Positions 12,990 through 21,645 are shown, counted from the first letter of the stretch. The stretch is DNA of 36,143 nucleotides from Prevotella sp. (GCA_017645905.1 JAGCNO010000159.1:1-36143); one strand, 5' to 3'. Notes: a model not told the origin generated them from the letters alone. Program-made: numbers and translations.

Positions 12990-15628
12990 CGTCCGCTCTG
13001 CTGGATGAGGTGGGTTATCTCGGCGTTGAACTTGTCGGCGTGCATGAGGCTCTCAATGGTGAGGTGCATGCGGTAGCGCCAGTAGTGTCGCGGGTTGGCG
13101 GGAATGTTGATTCGCTCCTTGTCGGCGTCGGGAAGCCGCAGCCGCTCGTTGGTGCTCAGCCAGTCTTGCAGGGACAGCAGGCAGAGCATGGAGGGCGACA
13201 TGAGGTGAGCATTGACTATCTCCTCGGCCACGTCGGCGGGCAGCGGGTGAGGTGCTGGGCCTTCGTGGTGGAGCATCTGCCCGAAGTACTGCTGAGTGAC
13301 CTGATAGTCCTCGTCCCACCACTGGCGCAGCGTAGCCATGTCGTGTGTTGAGATGGTGCATACGGAGCGGTAGGGATTCTTCGGTAGCTGTCCGAAGGTG
13401 ACCGTCGGGTCTTTCGGCATGGACTGTATTTCGAGCGAGAGGATACGCAGCTCGTCCATCACCCAAGGCACGCAGTCGGGCACCATGCCGAGGTCTTCGG
13501 CACAGACGAGCATACGTGTGGCCTGCGTCAGCAGCGGCAGTTTCTTCATTGCCTCGCAATACCAGTACTGGTTGTTGCGGCGATAGAAGTAGTCGTTGTA
13601 GAGGCGGTTGAAGGCATCCTTGTCCTTGTCCCACAGAGCCTCGTAGACAAAGTCGTTCTGCACACCGATACGCGGATGGAACTTGTTCGGGTCCTTTCGG
13701 TCACGGACGAAGAGCACGTCGCTGATGAGGGCGTAGAGTCCGTCGCGCAGGTAGTCCTCGTTCTTTCCCTTGAAGTAGGCCTCAATCTTGCGCTGGGTGT
13801 CGAACTCGGGCTTCATCTGCCAGATGTCGTCGTGGCAGAGGTCGAGGAAGTGCTCCTTGACGTATGCTGTGCGCTCGCCGAAGATGCGCTGCAGCGTCCA
13901 GTTGGCAATAAAGGGACGCGTCATGTGGCCCTCGTTGAAGGGCAGACCGTAGGCCTCAATCTCCTCGGGACTCATGGCGAGGGCTGGCGAGAACTGGCCG
14001 AGCAGTCCGTGGACGGCGTCGATGGGAATCTCCCAGATGCGGAAGAAGCCCAGCACGTGGTCGATGCGGTAGGCATCGAAATACTCTGACATCTTGCGGA
14101 AGCGGCGCACCCACCACGAGCAGCCGTCGGCAAGCATGGCATCCCAGTTGTAGGTCGGGAAGCCCCAGTTCTGTCCGTTCACGGAGAAGGCATCGGGCGG
14201 CGCACCGGCCTGGCCGTTGAGGTTGAAGTAGCGCGGCTCTACCCAGGCCTCCACGCCGTCGCGGGAGATGCCGATGGGGATGTCGCCCTTCAGAATGACG
14301 TGCTGCTCACGGGCATGCTCATGGGCGGCACGCATCTGCTGGTCGAGGTTGTATTGCACGAAATACCAGAACTCCAGTTCCTGGACGTTTGCCGTCGGGT
14401 TGTCTACGCAGGGTGCGTCGGCGGGCCACTGTGAGAAGTCGGCGGTGCCGTAATGGTCGCGGTTCACGCTGAACAGAGCGTAGGGCACGAGCCAGTCTTT
14501 GTTGTTCTCGAAGAACGTCTTGTAGGTAGCGCGGCGCTTCACGTTGGCCCACTCCTGCTTGAAGATGAGGCGCAGGTAGTCGCGCTTGGCACGGTTCACG
14601 CGCTCGTAGTCTATCTGTGGCAGCGAGTTCAGTTCTATGCGCAGCTGCTCGAACTCCTTAGCCTGGGCTTCGTCCTTCAGGGGCGGCAGCTGACGCAGGT
14701 CGGTGTACTGCGGGTGCAGGGCGTAGATGCTGATGGAGTTGTAGGGGTAGGAGTCCTGCCACGTGTGGGTCATGGTGCTGTCGTTGATGGGCAGTATCTG
14801 CAGGGCACGCTGTCCGGTCTTGGCACACCAGTCGACCATCATCTTCAGGTCGCCGAAGTCGCCGACGCCGAAGCTGCCTTCCGTACGCAGAGAGAAGACA
14901 GGAATGACCGTTCCGGCACCTTTCCAAGCGGGGACATTGAGCCATACCGGCGAGAGCTCGTAGCTGATGGCCTCGCCCTTCTGCAGGGCGGGAAGCAGCA
15001 GCTTGCGGTTGAGGCCTTCCTCCCAGATCACTTCGCCGTTGTCCCTAAGGGCCAGGAACTTCAGCTCCACCTCGTCGGGCAGACGTCCGCCGTCGAGGCA
15101 TACCACCCATTCATTGGGCTTTTGCTCGCTCATGTGGATGGTCTTCTGTACGTCCCAGTTGCCGAGGTATGTCGGTGTTCCCGACACGGCCAGTTGCTCG
15201 TCGGAGCGAAGCTGCGGGGCACGAACCTTCAGGATGATTTGGGAGTTGAAGCTCGCGGGTTGCGGCTTTGCGGCCATCTGCCTTCGTGTCACGCAGTCTG
15301 TGAAGGCCGAGGAGTAGAGATAGGCGTCTTCGGGTATCTCCGTCCAGTGGTCGTACATGGTGTAGCGCAGCACGTTGGGCTGCAGGTCGATGACGTGAGG
15401 TTCCACAAGCCATTCCGTGCGCACCACGTTGTCGCCGCGCTGCACGCTGTAGTAATAAGTCAGGGGTGTGACCGTTTGTGGTGCGGTTAGATTGTAGTCG
15501 AAGGTCCACTCATGCCCGTCGTGGGTCGACATAGTATGCCGCTCGACAGCGCCGTCGTGACCGATAATGTTGAGCACCAGCTGTTCGCCGTAGGTGGTCA
15601 AATACTCAATATTAAAGAGGATTTTCAT
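12986..15628 (-). CDS. malQ: 4-alpha-glucanotransferase with N-terminal starch-binding domains (GH77)
   Basis: An 880-residue amylomaltase that transfers alpha-1,4-glucan segments during maltodextrin or glycogen metabolism. The first about 240 residues form two CBM20-like starch-binding domains (MKILFNIEYLTTYGEQL; then a second starting around LKVRAPQLRSDEQLAVSG, with GTPTYLGNWD typical of CBM20). The GH77 catalytic part shows the nucleophile Asp in YRIDHVLGFFRIW (about 523), the acid/base Glu in CAEDLGMVPD (about 708) and the transition-state Asp in STHDMATLRQWW (about 758). This long form is typical of Bacteroidetes and plants (DPE2-like). It is preceded by a promoter box, a LacI-type palindrome and a 22-nt array, and is probably co-transcribed with the M64 gene. 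Confidence 0.95.
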   Translation of the reverse strand: MKILFNIEYLTTYGEQLVLNIIGHDGAVERHTMSTHDGHEWTFDYNLTAPQTVTPLTYYYSVQRGDNVVRTEWLVEPHVIDLQPNVLRYTMYDHWTEIPEDAYLYSSAFTDCVTRRQMAAKPQPASFNSQIILKVRAPQLRSDEQLAVSGTPTYLGNWDVQKTIHMSEQKPNEWVVCLDGGRLPDEVELKFLALRDNGEVIWEEGLNRKLLLPALQKGEAISYELSPVWLNVPAWKGAGTVIPVFSLRTEGSFGVGDFGDLKMMVDWCAKTGQRALQILPINDSTMTHTWQDSYPYNSISIYALHPQYTDLRQLPPLKDEAQAKEFEQLRIELNSLPQIDYERVNRAKRDYLRLIFKQEWANVKRRATYKTFFENNKDWLVPYALFSVNRDHYGTADFSQWPADAPCVDNPTANVQELEFWYFVQYNLDQQMRAAHEHAREQHVILKGDIPIGISRDGVEAWVEPRYFNLNGQAGAPPDAFSVNGQNWGFPTYNWDAMLADGCSWWVRRFRKMSEYFDAYRIDHVLGFFRIWEIPIDAVHGLLGQFSPALAMSPEEIEAYGLPFNEGHMTRPFIANWTLQRIFGERTAYVKEHFLDLCHDDIWQMKPEFDTQRKIEAYFKGKNEDYLRDGLYALISDVLFVRDRKDPNKFHPRIGVQNDFVYEALWDKDKDAFNRLYNDYFYRRNNQYWYCEAMKKLPLLTQATRMLVCAEDLGMVPDCVPWVMDELRILSLEIQSMPKDPTVTFGQLPKNPYRSVCTISTHDMATLRQWWDEDYQVTQQYFGQMLHHEGPAPHPLPADVAEEIVNAHLMSPSMLCLLSLQDWLSTNERLRLPDADKERINIPANPRHYWRYRMHLTIESLMHADKFNAEITHLIQQSGR

Positions 15629-15661
15629 AGGGCAAAAAGGTTTTCATTGGTAAATATGGCT

Positions 15662-15669
15662 CAAAGTTA
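15662..15669 (-). promoter_or_regulatory. -7 box TAACTTTG upstream of malQ
   Basis: Minus-strand TAACTTTG fits TAnnTTTG and lies 33 nt from the ATG, giving a leader of roughly 25-30 nt. Confidence 0.65.
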
Positions 15670-15725
15670 CGACTTTTCCACCTAATACCACTTTTATATA
15701 TTATACAAAAAACGGGTAGCAGGGT

Positions 15726-15737
15726 GCAAACGTTTGC
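15726..15737. promoter_or_regulatory. LacI-family-type operator upstream of malQ
   Basis: GCAAACGTTTGC is a perfect 12-bp palindrome with the central CG typical of LacI-family operators. Including three flanking bases on each side, 8 of the 9 base pairs are symmetrical. It lies about 57 nt upstream of the malQ -7 box, consistent with control by a maltose-type LacI-family regulator encoded elsewhere. No such regulator is in the window. Confidence 0.6.
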
Positions 15738-15775
15738 GCCCATCTGGACAAGGGGTCAGGGTGGGCAAAAAGTTT

Positions 15776-15876
15776 AAGCCGTTCAAACCTATAGAAAGAA
15801 CGGCTTTTTCTCATAGAAAGAACGGCTTTTTCTCATAGAAAGAACGGCTTTTTCTCTTGGAAAGAACGGTTCTTTG
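15776..15876 (+). repeat. 22-nt palindromic array C (4 units) with leading inverted half-unit
   Basis: Units at 15794-15810, 15816-15832, 15838-15854 and 15860-15876, exactly 22 nt apart; three read GAAAGAACGGCTTTTTC and the last GAAAGAACGGTTCTTTG. Spacers are TCATA, TCATA and TCTTG. An inverted half-unit AAGCCGTTC at 15776-15784 pairs perfectly (9 bp) with GAACGGCTT at 15798-15806. On the minus-strand RNA this hairpin is followed by AAACUUUUU, a terminator-like end for ilvN transcripts. Confidence 0.9.
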
Positions 15877-15912
15877 TCTGAGGGCCGTAGAATGACTGTT
15901 TTCAGGAGACAG

Positions 15913-16524
15913 CTAAGGCTGGTCGTTGTGGCGGCTTCCCTCGCGCTGCTCCAGGAACTCGCTGACCTGCTCCTGCGTGCTGCGGGTGACGGCGATGCGG
16001 CCGGAACGGGTGTACTGCAACACGCAGTGGAACTCGTCGAGTGTTCGGTAGAGCGAGAGGATGTCCTCGGTCTTACCGCTCTTCATGGCGATGATGTAGG
16101 TGGGGTTCACCTCCGTTATCTGAGCGTCGTGCTTTCTGATGGCGCGACTGATCTCAGGATTCTGGAGCACCACGTCGGTGGCCAGCTTGTAGAGGCCGGT
16201 CTCGCGGATGAAGAGCTGGTCATCGGTGAACCACGTGGCCTTTATCACGTCGATTTTCTTCTCTATCTGCCGCGTGATCTTTGTTATCTGGTCCTCGTCG
16301 CTCCAGGCGGTGATGGTGTATTTATGTACGTGGGGTATGCTCGACGCGCTCACGTTGAGACTCTCAATGTTCACCTGTCGGCGGGTGAACACGGCTGTAA
16401 TCTGGTTCAGGATACCCGCGATGTTCTCGGAGTAGACGAGAAGGGTGTAGAGCTTGGACCCACCCCCTGCTCCTCCAGAGGGGAGGGGAGTCTGGTTACT
16501 GTTGCTAATGGTCTTATCCATCAT
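15913..16524 (-). CDS. ilvN: Acetolactate synthase regulatory (small) subunit
   Basis: A 203-residue protein that binds and activates IlvB and gives valine feedback control in branched-chain amino acid synthesis. The ACT domain starts at about residue 25 (LYTLLVYSENIAGILNQITAVFTRRQVNIESLNVS) and the C-terminal domain covers about 105-185. The N-terminus is unusual: residues about 7-24 (SNSNQTPLPSGGAGGGSK) are encoded by a repeat word of the CCACCCCCTGC type, whereas IlvN proteins normally begin within a few residues of the ACT domain. It lies 58 nt after ilvB. An inverted copy of the same word ends ilvB, so the ilvN start codon lies in the loop between two complementary repeats. Confidence 0.93.
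   Translation of the reverse strand: MMDKTISNSNQTPLPSGGAGGGSKLYTLLVYSENIAGILNQITAVFTRRQVNIESLNVSASSIPHVHKYTITAWSDEDQITKITRQIEKKIDVIKATWFTDDQLFIRETGLYKLATDVVLQNPEISRAIRKHDAQITEVNPTYIIAMKSGKTEDILSLYRTLDEFHCVLQYTRSGRIAVTRSTQEQVSEFLEQREGSRHNDQP
16459..16498. repeat. CCACCCCCTGC-type word inside ilvN
   Basis: G/C-rich word (CCACCCCCTGCTCCTCCAGA then GGGGAGGGGAG) inserted in frame near the 5' end of ilvN. It is nearly complementary to the copy at 16559-16598. Confidence 0.7.
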
Positions 16525-16558
16525 TATTATCGTTTTTTTGACTTTATTGGACTATCTG

Positions 16559-16598
16559 GTTCCCACTCCCTCTGGGAGGGGGTTAGGGGGTGGGTTCC
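16559..16598. repeat. CCACCCCCT-type word supplying the ilvB stop codon
   Basis: Inverted relative to the copy in ilvN. On the minus strand CCACCCCCTAA encodes the last residues (..PTP) and the TAA stop of ilvB, so the repeat has replaced or created the natural C-terminus. Confidence 0.7.
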
Positions 16599-18337
16599 AG
16601 CATCATATCATCGACATTCATTCCCGGCGGTGTCATCGGCAGCACGTCGTCGTCCTCCAGGATGGCGCACTCCAGGATGTAGGGACCTTTCGTTGAGAGC
16701 ATCTTCGCTACAGCAGCAGCGAGGCGGCTGCGGTCGGTGACAGCCTGGTAGGGAATGTTATAGCCCTGGGCTATCAGTTCGTAGCAGGGGTTCATCATGC
16801 GGGTGAATGACTTGCGGCGGTTCCAGAACATGTCCTGCCATTGGCGCACGTTGCCGAGGTAGTTGTTGTTCATCAGAATCATCTTCACCGGCGCCTGCTG
16901 CTCCATGATGGTGCCCAGTTCCTGGATGTTCATCTGGAATCCGCCGTCGCCCATAAAGCAGACGACGGTGCGGCCCTCACTATTTACTATTTTCTCTTCA
17001 CTATTCACTAAGACACCGAAGGTGGCTCCGATGGCGGCGGGCATGCCGTAGCCCATGGTGCCCAGTCCGCCGCTGGTGCAGATGCTGCGGCGCTTCGGGT
17101 ATTTGAAGTATCGTGTGGCGAAGAGCTGGTTCTGCCCCACGTCGGTGACGAGCACGGCGTCGCCCTGGGTGGCCTCGGCAACGGCGTTCACCACCTCGCC
17201 CATGAGCAGCGGCCCCTCCTTGGGGTGGATGGCCGGCTCGATGACCTTCTCGCGCTCCTTGGCGTCGAGGGGCAGGAACGAGGAGCGCCATTCATGGTGG
17301 TCGCCCTTGTTGAGCAGTGCCGTGATGGCGGGCAGCGACTCCTTGCAGTCAGCCACGACGGCCACGTCGGTCTTCACGTTCTTGTCAATCTCGCTCTTGT
17401 CGATGTCTAAGTGGATGATCTTCGCCTGGCGGGCATAGGTCTTCGTGTTGCCTGTCACGCGGTCGCTGAAGCGCATTCCGATGGCGATGAGCACGTCGCA
17501 CTCCTGCTCCTTCAGGTTCACGGCGTAGTTGCCGTGCATGCCCAGCATGCCGACGTTCAGCGGATGGGTCGACGGCAGAGCAGAGAGTCCCAGCATGGTG
17601 CGGCCGGCGGGGATGTCGGCCTTTTCAAGGAAGGCCAGCAGCTCGTCCTGAGCATTGCCCAACTCTACGCCCTGGCCTACGAGTGCCAGCGGCTTCTTCG
17701 CGTTGTTAATCAGCTCGGCGGCCTGACGCACGGCATCGTGGTCGAGTGGGGGATAGGCCACGTAGCTGCGTACAAAATCCTCTTTCTGCGGCACGAAGTC
17801 CACCTTCTCCGTCTGAGCGTTCTTCGGGAAGTCGAGCACCACGGGCCCCGGACGGCCGGAACGGGCAATGTAGAACGCACGGCTAACGGCCCAGGCGATG
17901 TCCTCGGCGTGGCGTATCTGGTAGCTCCACTTCGAGATGGGCTGTGCCAGACCCACGAGGTCTACCTCCTGGAAGGCATCCGTGCCGAGTGCGCTGATGG
18001 GCACCTGTCCGGCAATGACGACGATGGGCGTACTGTCGAGCATGGCGTCGGCCACGCCCGTGAGTGTGTTGGTGGCTCCGGGGCCGCTGGTGACGATGGC
18101 CACACCGACATTGCCACTCACACGGGCAAAGCCCTCGGCGGCATGGGTGGCGGCCTGCTCGTGGCGCACAAGGATGTGGTCGAAGGCCTTCTTCTCACCT
18201 CGGGTGTAGTCGTAGAGGGCATCGTAGACGGGCATGATGCTGCCACCGGGATAGCCGAAGATGGTCTTCACGCCCTCGGCCTTCAGCGCGAGCATCAAGG
18301 CCTCGCTGCCGGTAACGGTCAGTGGTTGTCTTTCCAT
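16583..18337 (-). CDS. ilvB: Acetolactate synthase catalytic (large) subunit
   Basis: A 584-residue thiamine-diphosphate enzyme condensing two pyruvates to acetolactate (or pyruvate and 2-ketobutyrate to acetohydroxybutyrate), the first common step of valine, leucine and isoleucine synthesis. Visible features are the ThDP-activating Glu60 in VRHEQAATHAAEG, SGPGATN, and the ThDP/Mg motif GDGGFQMN (463-470) running to NNNYLGNVRQWQ. Residues about 444-455 (VNSEEKIVNSEG) interrupt the usual link just before TVVCFMGDGGFQMN. They are encoded by a low-complexity word (CACTATTTACTATTTTC type, 16977-17010) and are absent from typical IlvB proteins. The C-terminus is also formed by a repeat. The upstream region carries AATTTACGATTT words rather than a clear promoter box. 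Confidence 0.96.
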   Translation of the reverse strand: MERQPLTVTGSEALMLALKAEGVKTIFGYPGGSIMPVYDALYDYTRGEKKAFDHILVRHEQAATHAAEGFARVSGNVGVAIVTSGPGATNTLTGVADAMLDSTPIVVIAGQVPISALGTDAFQEVDLVGLAQPISKWSYQIRHAEDIAWAVSRAFYIARSGRPGPVVLDFPKNAQTEKVDFVPQKEDFVRSYVAYPPLDHDAVRQAAELINNAKKPLALVGQGVELGNAQDELLAFLEKADIPAGRTMLGLSALPSTHPLNVGMLGMHGNYAVNLKEQECDVLIAIGMRFSDRVTGNTKTYARQAKIIHLDIDKSEIDKNVKTDVAVVADCKESLPAITALLNKGDHHEWRSSFLPLDAKEREKVIEPAIHPKEGPLLMGEVVNAVAEATQGDAVLVTDVGQNQLFATRYFKYPKRRSICTSGGLGTMGYGMPAAIGATFGVLVNSEEKIVNSEGRTVVCFMGDGGFQMNIQELGTIMEQQAPVKMILMNNNYLGNVRQWQDMFWNRRKSFTRMMNPCYELIAQGYNIPYQAVTDRSRLAAAVAKMLSTKGPYILECAILEDDDVLPMTPPGMNVDDMMLEPTP

Positions 18338-18470
18338 ATTTACAATTTGACGATTTACGATTTACAATTTATTTTACAAATTGGACATTTTTTGACGAAT
18401 TTTCGATTTTAGATTTGTCACTATAGCGGCAGCAAATTCTTCACTCTTCACTTTTCACTCTTCGCCCTTC
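18338..18470. repeat. Word-rich spacer between lptD and ilvB
   Basis: 18338-18389 consists of AATTTGACGATTTACGA-type words immediately upstream of the ilvB ATG. 18440-18470 consists of TTCACTCTTCACTTTTCAC-type words ending exactly at the lptD stop codon. No clear hairpin terminator or TAnnTTTG box is visible. Confidence 0.6.
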
Positions 18471-21400
18471 TTAATACCACTGTATGGCGTTGGAGTAGCT
18501 GCTCTGCTTGTCGTACTTCAGGGCATCGGTGAGGGTGGCGGCGTTGCATCGGAAGGTGAAGTTGTAGCTGGTGTAGGGCGAGAGCACGAGCGAGCACGCC
18601 ATGTTGAAGCAGTGCAGGTCTCGGGAGAGTGATGCCGTGGTCATTGAGATTTTCTTCTGCTCGAAGTCATAGCCCGACGAGAACGAGATGTTCCATCCCT
18701 CTGAGAGCACGATGTTTCCGCTGATGTTCAGGTTCTGGGTAATCTTGTAGGGATAGCGCATGGTGTCGTAGTTAAAGCGCTTCACGTTGGTGTCTTCTCG
18801 CATGCTCACACCGTAGCCGAAGCTTAGCGACCACGGCAGCTTGTACTTCATGTATCCGTCCTCGTCGGTCTCGGCCATGCCGCTGCTTTCTGCGCCGTGC
18901 TTACCTGCCTCCATGTCCTTGTCGATGTTGGTGTCCACGCCGGTGTCCCATTCGTCGTCTTCTTCCGCGTTTTGCTTGTTTTTGTCCTTGTCCTTCTTCT
19001 TCACCTTCTCACCCTTCAGCCACTTGAAGAGGTTGGCCACCTTCTCGTTGTTGATGGTGTACGACAGGTTTTGCGACATGCCCTGGAAGCGTCCCAGCTT
19101 TCCCTGTTGCCAGTAGGTGGTATGCTCGCTCAGTCGCGGCGTGGCTCCCACAGAGTCGGCCTCGTAGACGTAACTGGCGAAGACGGCGCTGAGGTTGAAC
19201 GTATAGCTCTTCGTCAGCTTCAGTCGCAGTCGGGTACTCACATCGCTCATGGGACGTATCTTCGCAGCCAGGTTATAGCTGAAGCCAAAGCCCAGCTCGT
19301 CAATGAGGCTGACTTTCTTCAGCCCTGTGCTGTCGCTTTCGCTTTTGATTTTCATCTCCACGTTGTTCGAGAAGTCGAAAGATACAGACCCCGTCTTGCC
19401 CTTGCTCACACCGCCGTAGAGCAGTCCGTCGTAGGGGCTGTACTCCACGAGCGTAACGTTGCCCTCAGCGTCGGTCTTCTGATAGGTCTTGTAGAAGCCG
19501 TAGCGACTGGCGCTGAAGTCGGGCGAGTAGCTGAAGCTTATCTGCGGTGTGAAGACGTGGCGTATGGTATTGATCTTATCGCCGAAGATTTTCCGTGACG
19601 GCGTGTAGAAGCCGTAGAGCTTCGTCGTTGCCGACAGCGACAGGCTCCAGTTGTAGACGTTGTAGAATCCGTTTACGGTGTCACGCACCACCATTCCCCG
19701 CTTCTCGTCCCACGACTGCATGATGCGGTTCAGGTAGGTGCGGTCGGTGAAGTTGAACGATGGCGTCACGTTGATATAGTCCATGATGACGAAGCTGCCG
19801 CTGATGGGTATGTTGTGCTGCATGCCGTTACGCCAGTCGCGGTTCAGTCTCGACTTCATCAGCTTGTCCTCCTTCGTGTTGATGGAGTTGCTGAAGCGTC
19901 CCGTGTACGACATGGAGATCTTCTCGTACCATCGCTCCTTACCCACCATCTTCTTGCGCTTGAAGGGGTAGAAGCGGGAGATGTTGATATTCAGGTCGGG
20001 CAGCGTCAGCGCTATCGTCGAGTCGCGCATGTTCTGGTTCAGGTTCATCGACGAGCTCAGGCTCATGCCGATGCTCGAGAAGTTCGTGCTGTAGCTCACC
20101 GACGACGTTCGTGTCGACTGCGTCATGGCCTGGGGGTTGTACATCGACGTGAGGTTGTTCCTCTCGTAGCTCGACGTGGCGAAGTTCACGCTCGCCGAGA
20201 AGGTCGAGAAGGGGTTTGCCTTCGGGTCCTGCCGGTGGCTCCACTGTATCTTGAAGCTCGTCTGCTTTGCGTAGTCAGGCAGGTTCTTCTCTCCCGTCAC
20301 GGTGTTCTGGTAGCTGCCCTGGAACGAGCCGCTGAATCGGTAGCGCTTGCGGTAGTTCGACGCCGCGCTTATGCCCCACGACCCTTTGGTATAGATTTCT
20401 CCTATCAGCTTCAGGTCCATCTTGTCCGAGATGGCGAAATAGTAGCCGCCGTCGCGCAGGTAGAAGCCACGCGACATCTCGTCGCCGTAGGTAGGCATGA
20501 TGAATCCGCTGGAGTAGCTCTTCGTGAAGGGGAAGAAGCCGTAGGGCACGGCCAGCGGCACCGGCACGTCGCACACCACGAGGTAGGCGGGGCCGAAAAT
20601 GACATCCTTGCCGGGGCGCACCTTGGCCCGCGACAGGGCGATGTAGAAGTCAGGATGGGCGGCGTCGCACGTCGTGTACTTGCCGTGCTGCAGGAACAGC
20701 TCGCCCTCCTTGTTGCGCTTCGACAGCTCACTCGTCAGGTAGCCGTCCTCCTGCTCCGTGTACACCTGCTGGATGAAGCCCTTCTTCGTCTTGAAGTTGA
20801 AGGCCATGGTGTCGCTCTCGTACGTATCGTTGCCCATCTGGAACACCGGCGTGCCGAACATCTTGCCCAGGCTGTCGACGGCACCCGTAGCGTGAACCAG
20901 CGACGAGTCGAGACACATGTAAATCTTCTCGCTCTGAAGGTCCATGTTCTGGTATTTCACGTGCGAGGAACCGAAGAGGTGGGCCATTCCCGTGCCTGCC
21001 TCATAAATGAGCGAGTCGTTGGCCGAGAACTCCACGGGCGAGTCGATGCCGTTCTTCTTCTGGCGGTTCAGGCTGTCTAAGCGCAGCGAGTCGTCAATCA
21101 CCTTATTATACTTGTAGATGGCCAGCTCCAGCGAGTCCATCGTCGTCGTGTCGCGCTTCAGGGCAGCGGCAGCCTTGCCTTGTGGCCGGTCGTCATCGCC
21201 CATTGCAGATTGTAAATTGTCAAATTGTAAATGGTCCAGGCTGTCCCTCGTCGTAATATATCTTGCCTGTCTGATACCTTCCAAAATGCGCTCTATGGAG
21301 TCCCTCGTCGTTCTGCTGGAGGGAATTTGCAATCCCTGCCCTATACTGTCGATAACGCTGTCGGGCAGGGCAGCGCCGACAGCCAACGGCTCATTGGGCA

Positions 21401-21632
21401 GGGCACTGATTACCCTGCCTATGGAGTCGACAGCCGTCGACACCTCAGGACGCGAAAGCAGCTCCGGCAGGTCGGCATCCTTCATCAGGCCTTCGAGGTT
21501 TGAGGTTTGACTTTCGACCTTTGACCTTTGACCTTCGGCCTCCGTCCGGCTTTTCGTCAGACCGAGCGGGCTGCAGGCCCACACCAGGACCATGCCCGTC
21601 AGGAGCAGCAAAAGAGAAGTTTTTTGCTTCAC
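18471..21632 (-). CDS. lptD: Bacteroidetes-type LPS assembly outer-membrane protein LptD
   Basis: A 1053-residue protein that would insert lipopolysaccharide into the outer membrane. An N-terminal export signal (KQKTSLLLLLTGMVLVWAC, ending in a possible lipobox Cys) is followed by a linker, then an OstA/LptA-like beta-jellyroll (about residues 210-330) and the conserved YTTCDAAHPDFYI segment. The C-terminal two thirds form a large barrel with alternating aromatic strands ending in the terminal aromatic pair QWY. The start is GTG at 21632, with a TAATTTTG box only 5 nt upstream. Two linker segments are encoded by low-complexity words: EGQRSKVESQTSNLEG (21494-21540) and LDHLQFDNLQSA (21204-21235). 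Neighbouring genes give no further LPS context. Confidence 0.9.
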   Translation of the reverse strand: MKQKTSLLLLLTGMVLVWACSPLGLTKSRTEAEGQRSKVESQTSNLEGLMKDADLPELLSRPEVSTAVDSIGRVISALPNEPLAVGAALPDSVIDSIGQGLQIPSSRTTRDSIERILEGIRQARYITTRDSLDHLQFDNLQSAMGDDDRPQGKAAAALKRDTTTMDSLELAIYKYNKVIDDSLRLDSLNRQKKNGIDSPVEFSANDSLIYEAGTGMAHLFGSSHVKYQNMDLQSEKIYMCLDSSLVHATGAVDSLGKMFGTPVFQMGNDTYESDTMAFNFKTKKGFIQQVYTEQEDGYLTSELSKRNKEGELFLQHGKYTTCDAAHPDFYIALSRAKVRPGKDVIFGPAYLVVCDVPVPLAVPYGFFPFTKSYSSGFIMPTYGDEMSRGFYLRDGGYYFAISDKMDLKLIGEIYTKGSWGISAASNYRKRYRFSGSFQGSYQNTVTGEKNLPDYAKQTSFKIQWSHRQDPKANPFSTFSASVNFATSSYERNNLTSMYNPQAMTQSTRTSSVSYSTNFSSIGMSLSSSMNLNQNMRDSTIALTLPDLNINISRFYPFKRKKMVGKERWYEKISMSYTGRFSNSINTKEDKLMKSRLNRDWRNGMQHNIPISGSFVIMDYINVTPSFNFTDRTYLNRIMQSWDEKRGMVVRDTVNGFYNVYNWSLSLSATTKLYGFYTPSRKIFGDKINTIRHVFTPQISFSYSPDFSASRYGFYKTYQKTDAEGNVTLVEYSPYDGLLYGGVSKGKTGSVSFDFSNNVEMKIKSESDSTGLKKVSLIDELGFGFSYNLAAKIRPMSDVSTRLRLKLTKSYTFNLSAVFASYVYEADSVGATPRLSEHTTYWQQGKLGRFQGMSQNLSYTINNEKVANLFKWLKGEKVKKKDKDKNKQNAEEDDEWDTGVDTNIDKDMEAGKHGAESSGMAETDEDGYMKYKLPWSLSFGYGVSMREDTNVKRFNYDTMRYPYKITQNLNISGNIVLSEGWNISFSSGYDFEQKKISMTTASLSRDLHCFNMACSLVLSPYTSYNFTFRCNAATLTDALKYDKQSSYSNAIQWY

Positions 21633-21637
21633 GGCTG

Positions 21638-21645
21638 CAAAATTA
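21638..21645 (-). promoter_or_regulatory. -7 box TAATTTTG, 5 nt from the lptD GTG start
   Basis: Minus-strand TAATTTTG fits TAnnTTTG. With 5 nt to the GTG, transcription would begin at or next to the start codon, suggesting a leaderless lptD mRNA. Confidence 0.55.

Noticed and set aside
14453-15490. 345-codon plus-strand frame opposite malQ
   Set aside because: Antisense shadow in GC-rich DNA; malQ motifs on the other strand are unambiguous.
15629-15912. Riboswitch upstream of malQ
   Set aside because: The sequence is explained by a promoter box, a 12-bp palindrome and array C; no known aptamer core was recognised.
17411-18412. 333-codon plus-strand frame opposite ilvB
   Set aside because: Shadow of ilvB; no start signal or family motif.
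19815-21080. 421-codon plus-strand frame opposite lptD
   Set aside because: Antisense shadow of a clearly recognised outer-membrane protein; composition is Val/Arg/His-rich with no domain or promoter box.
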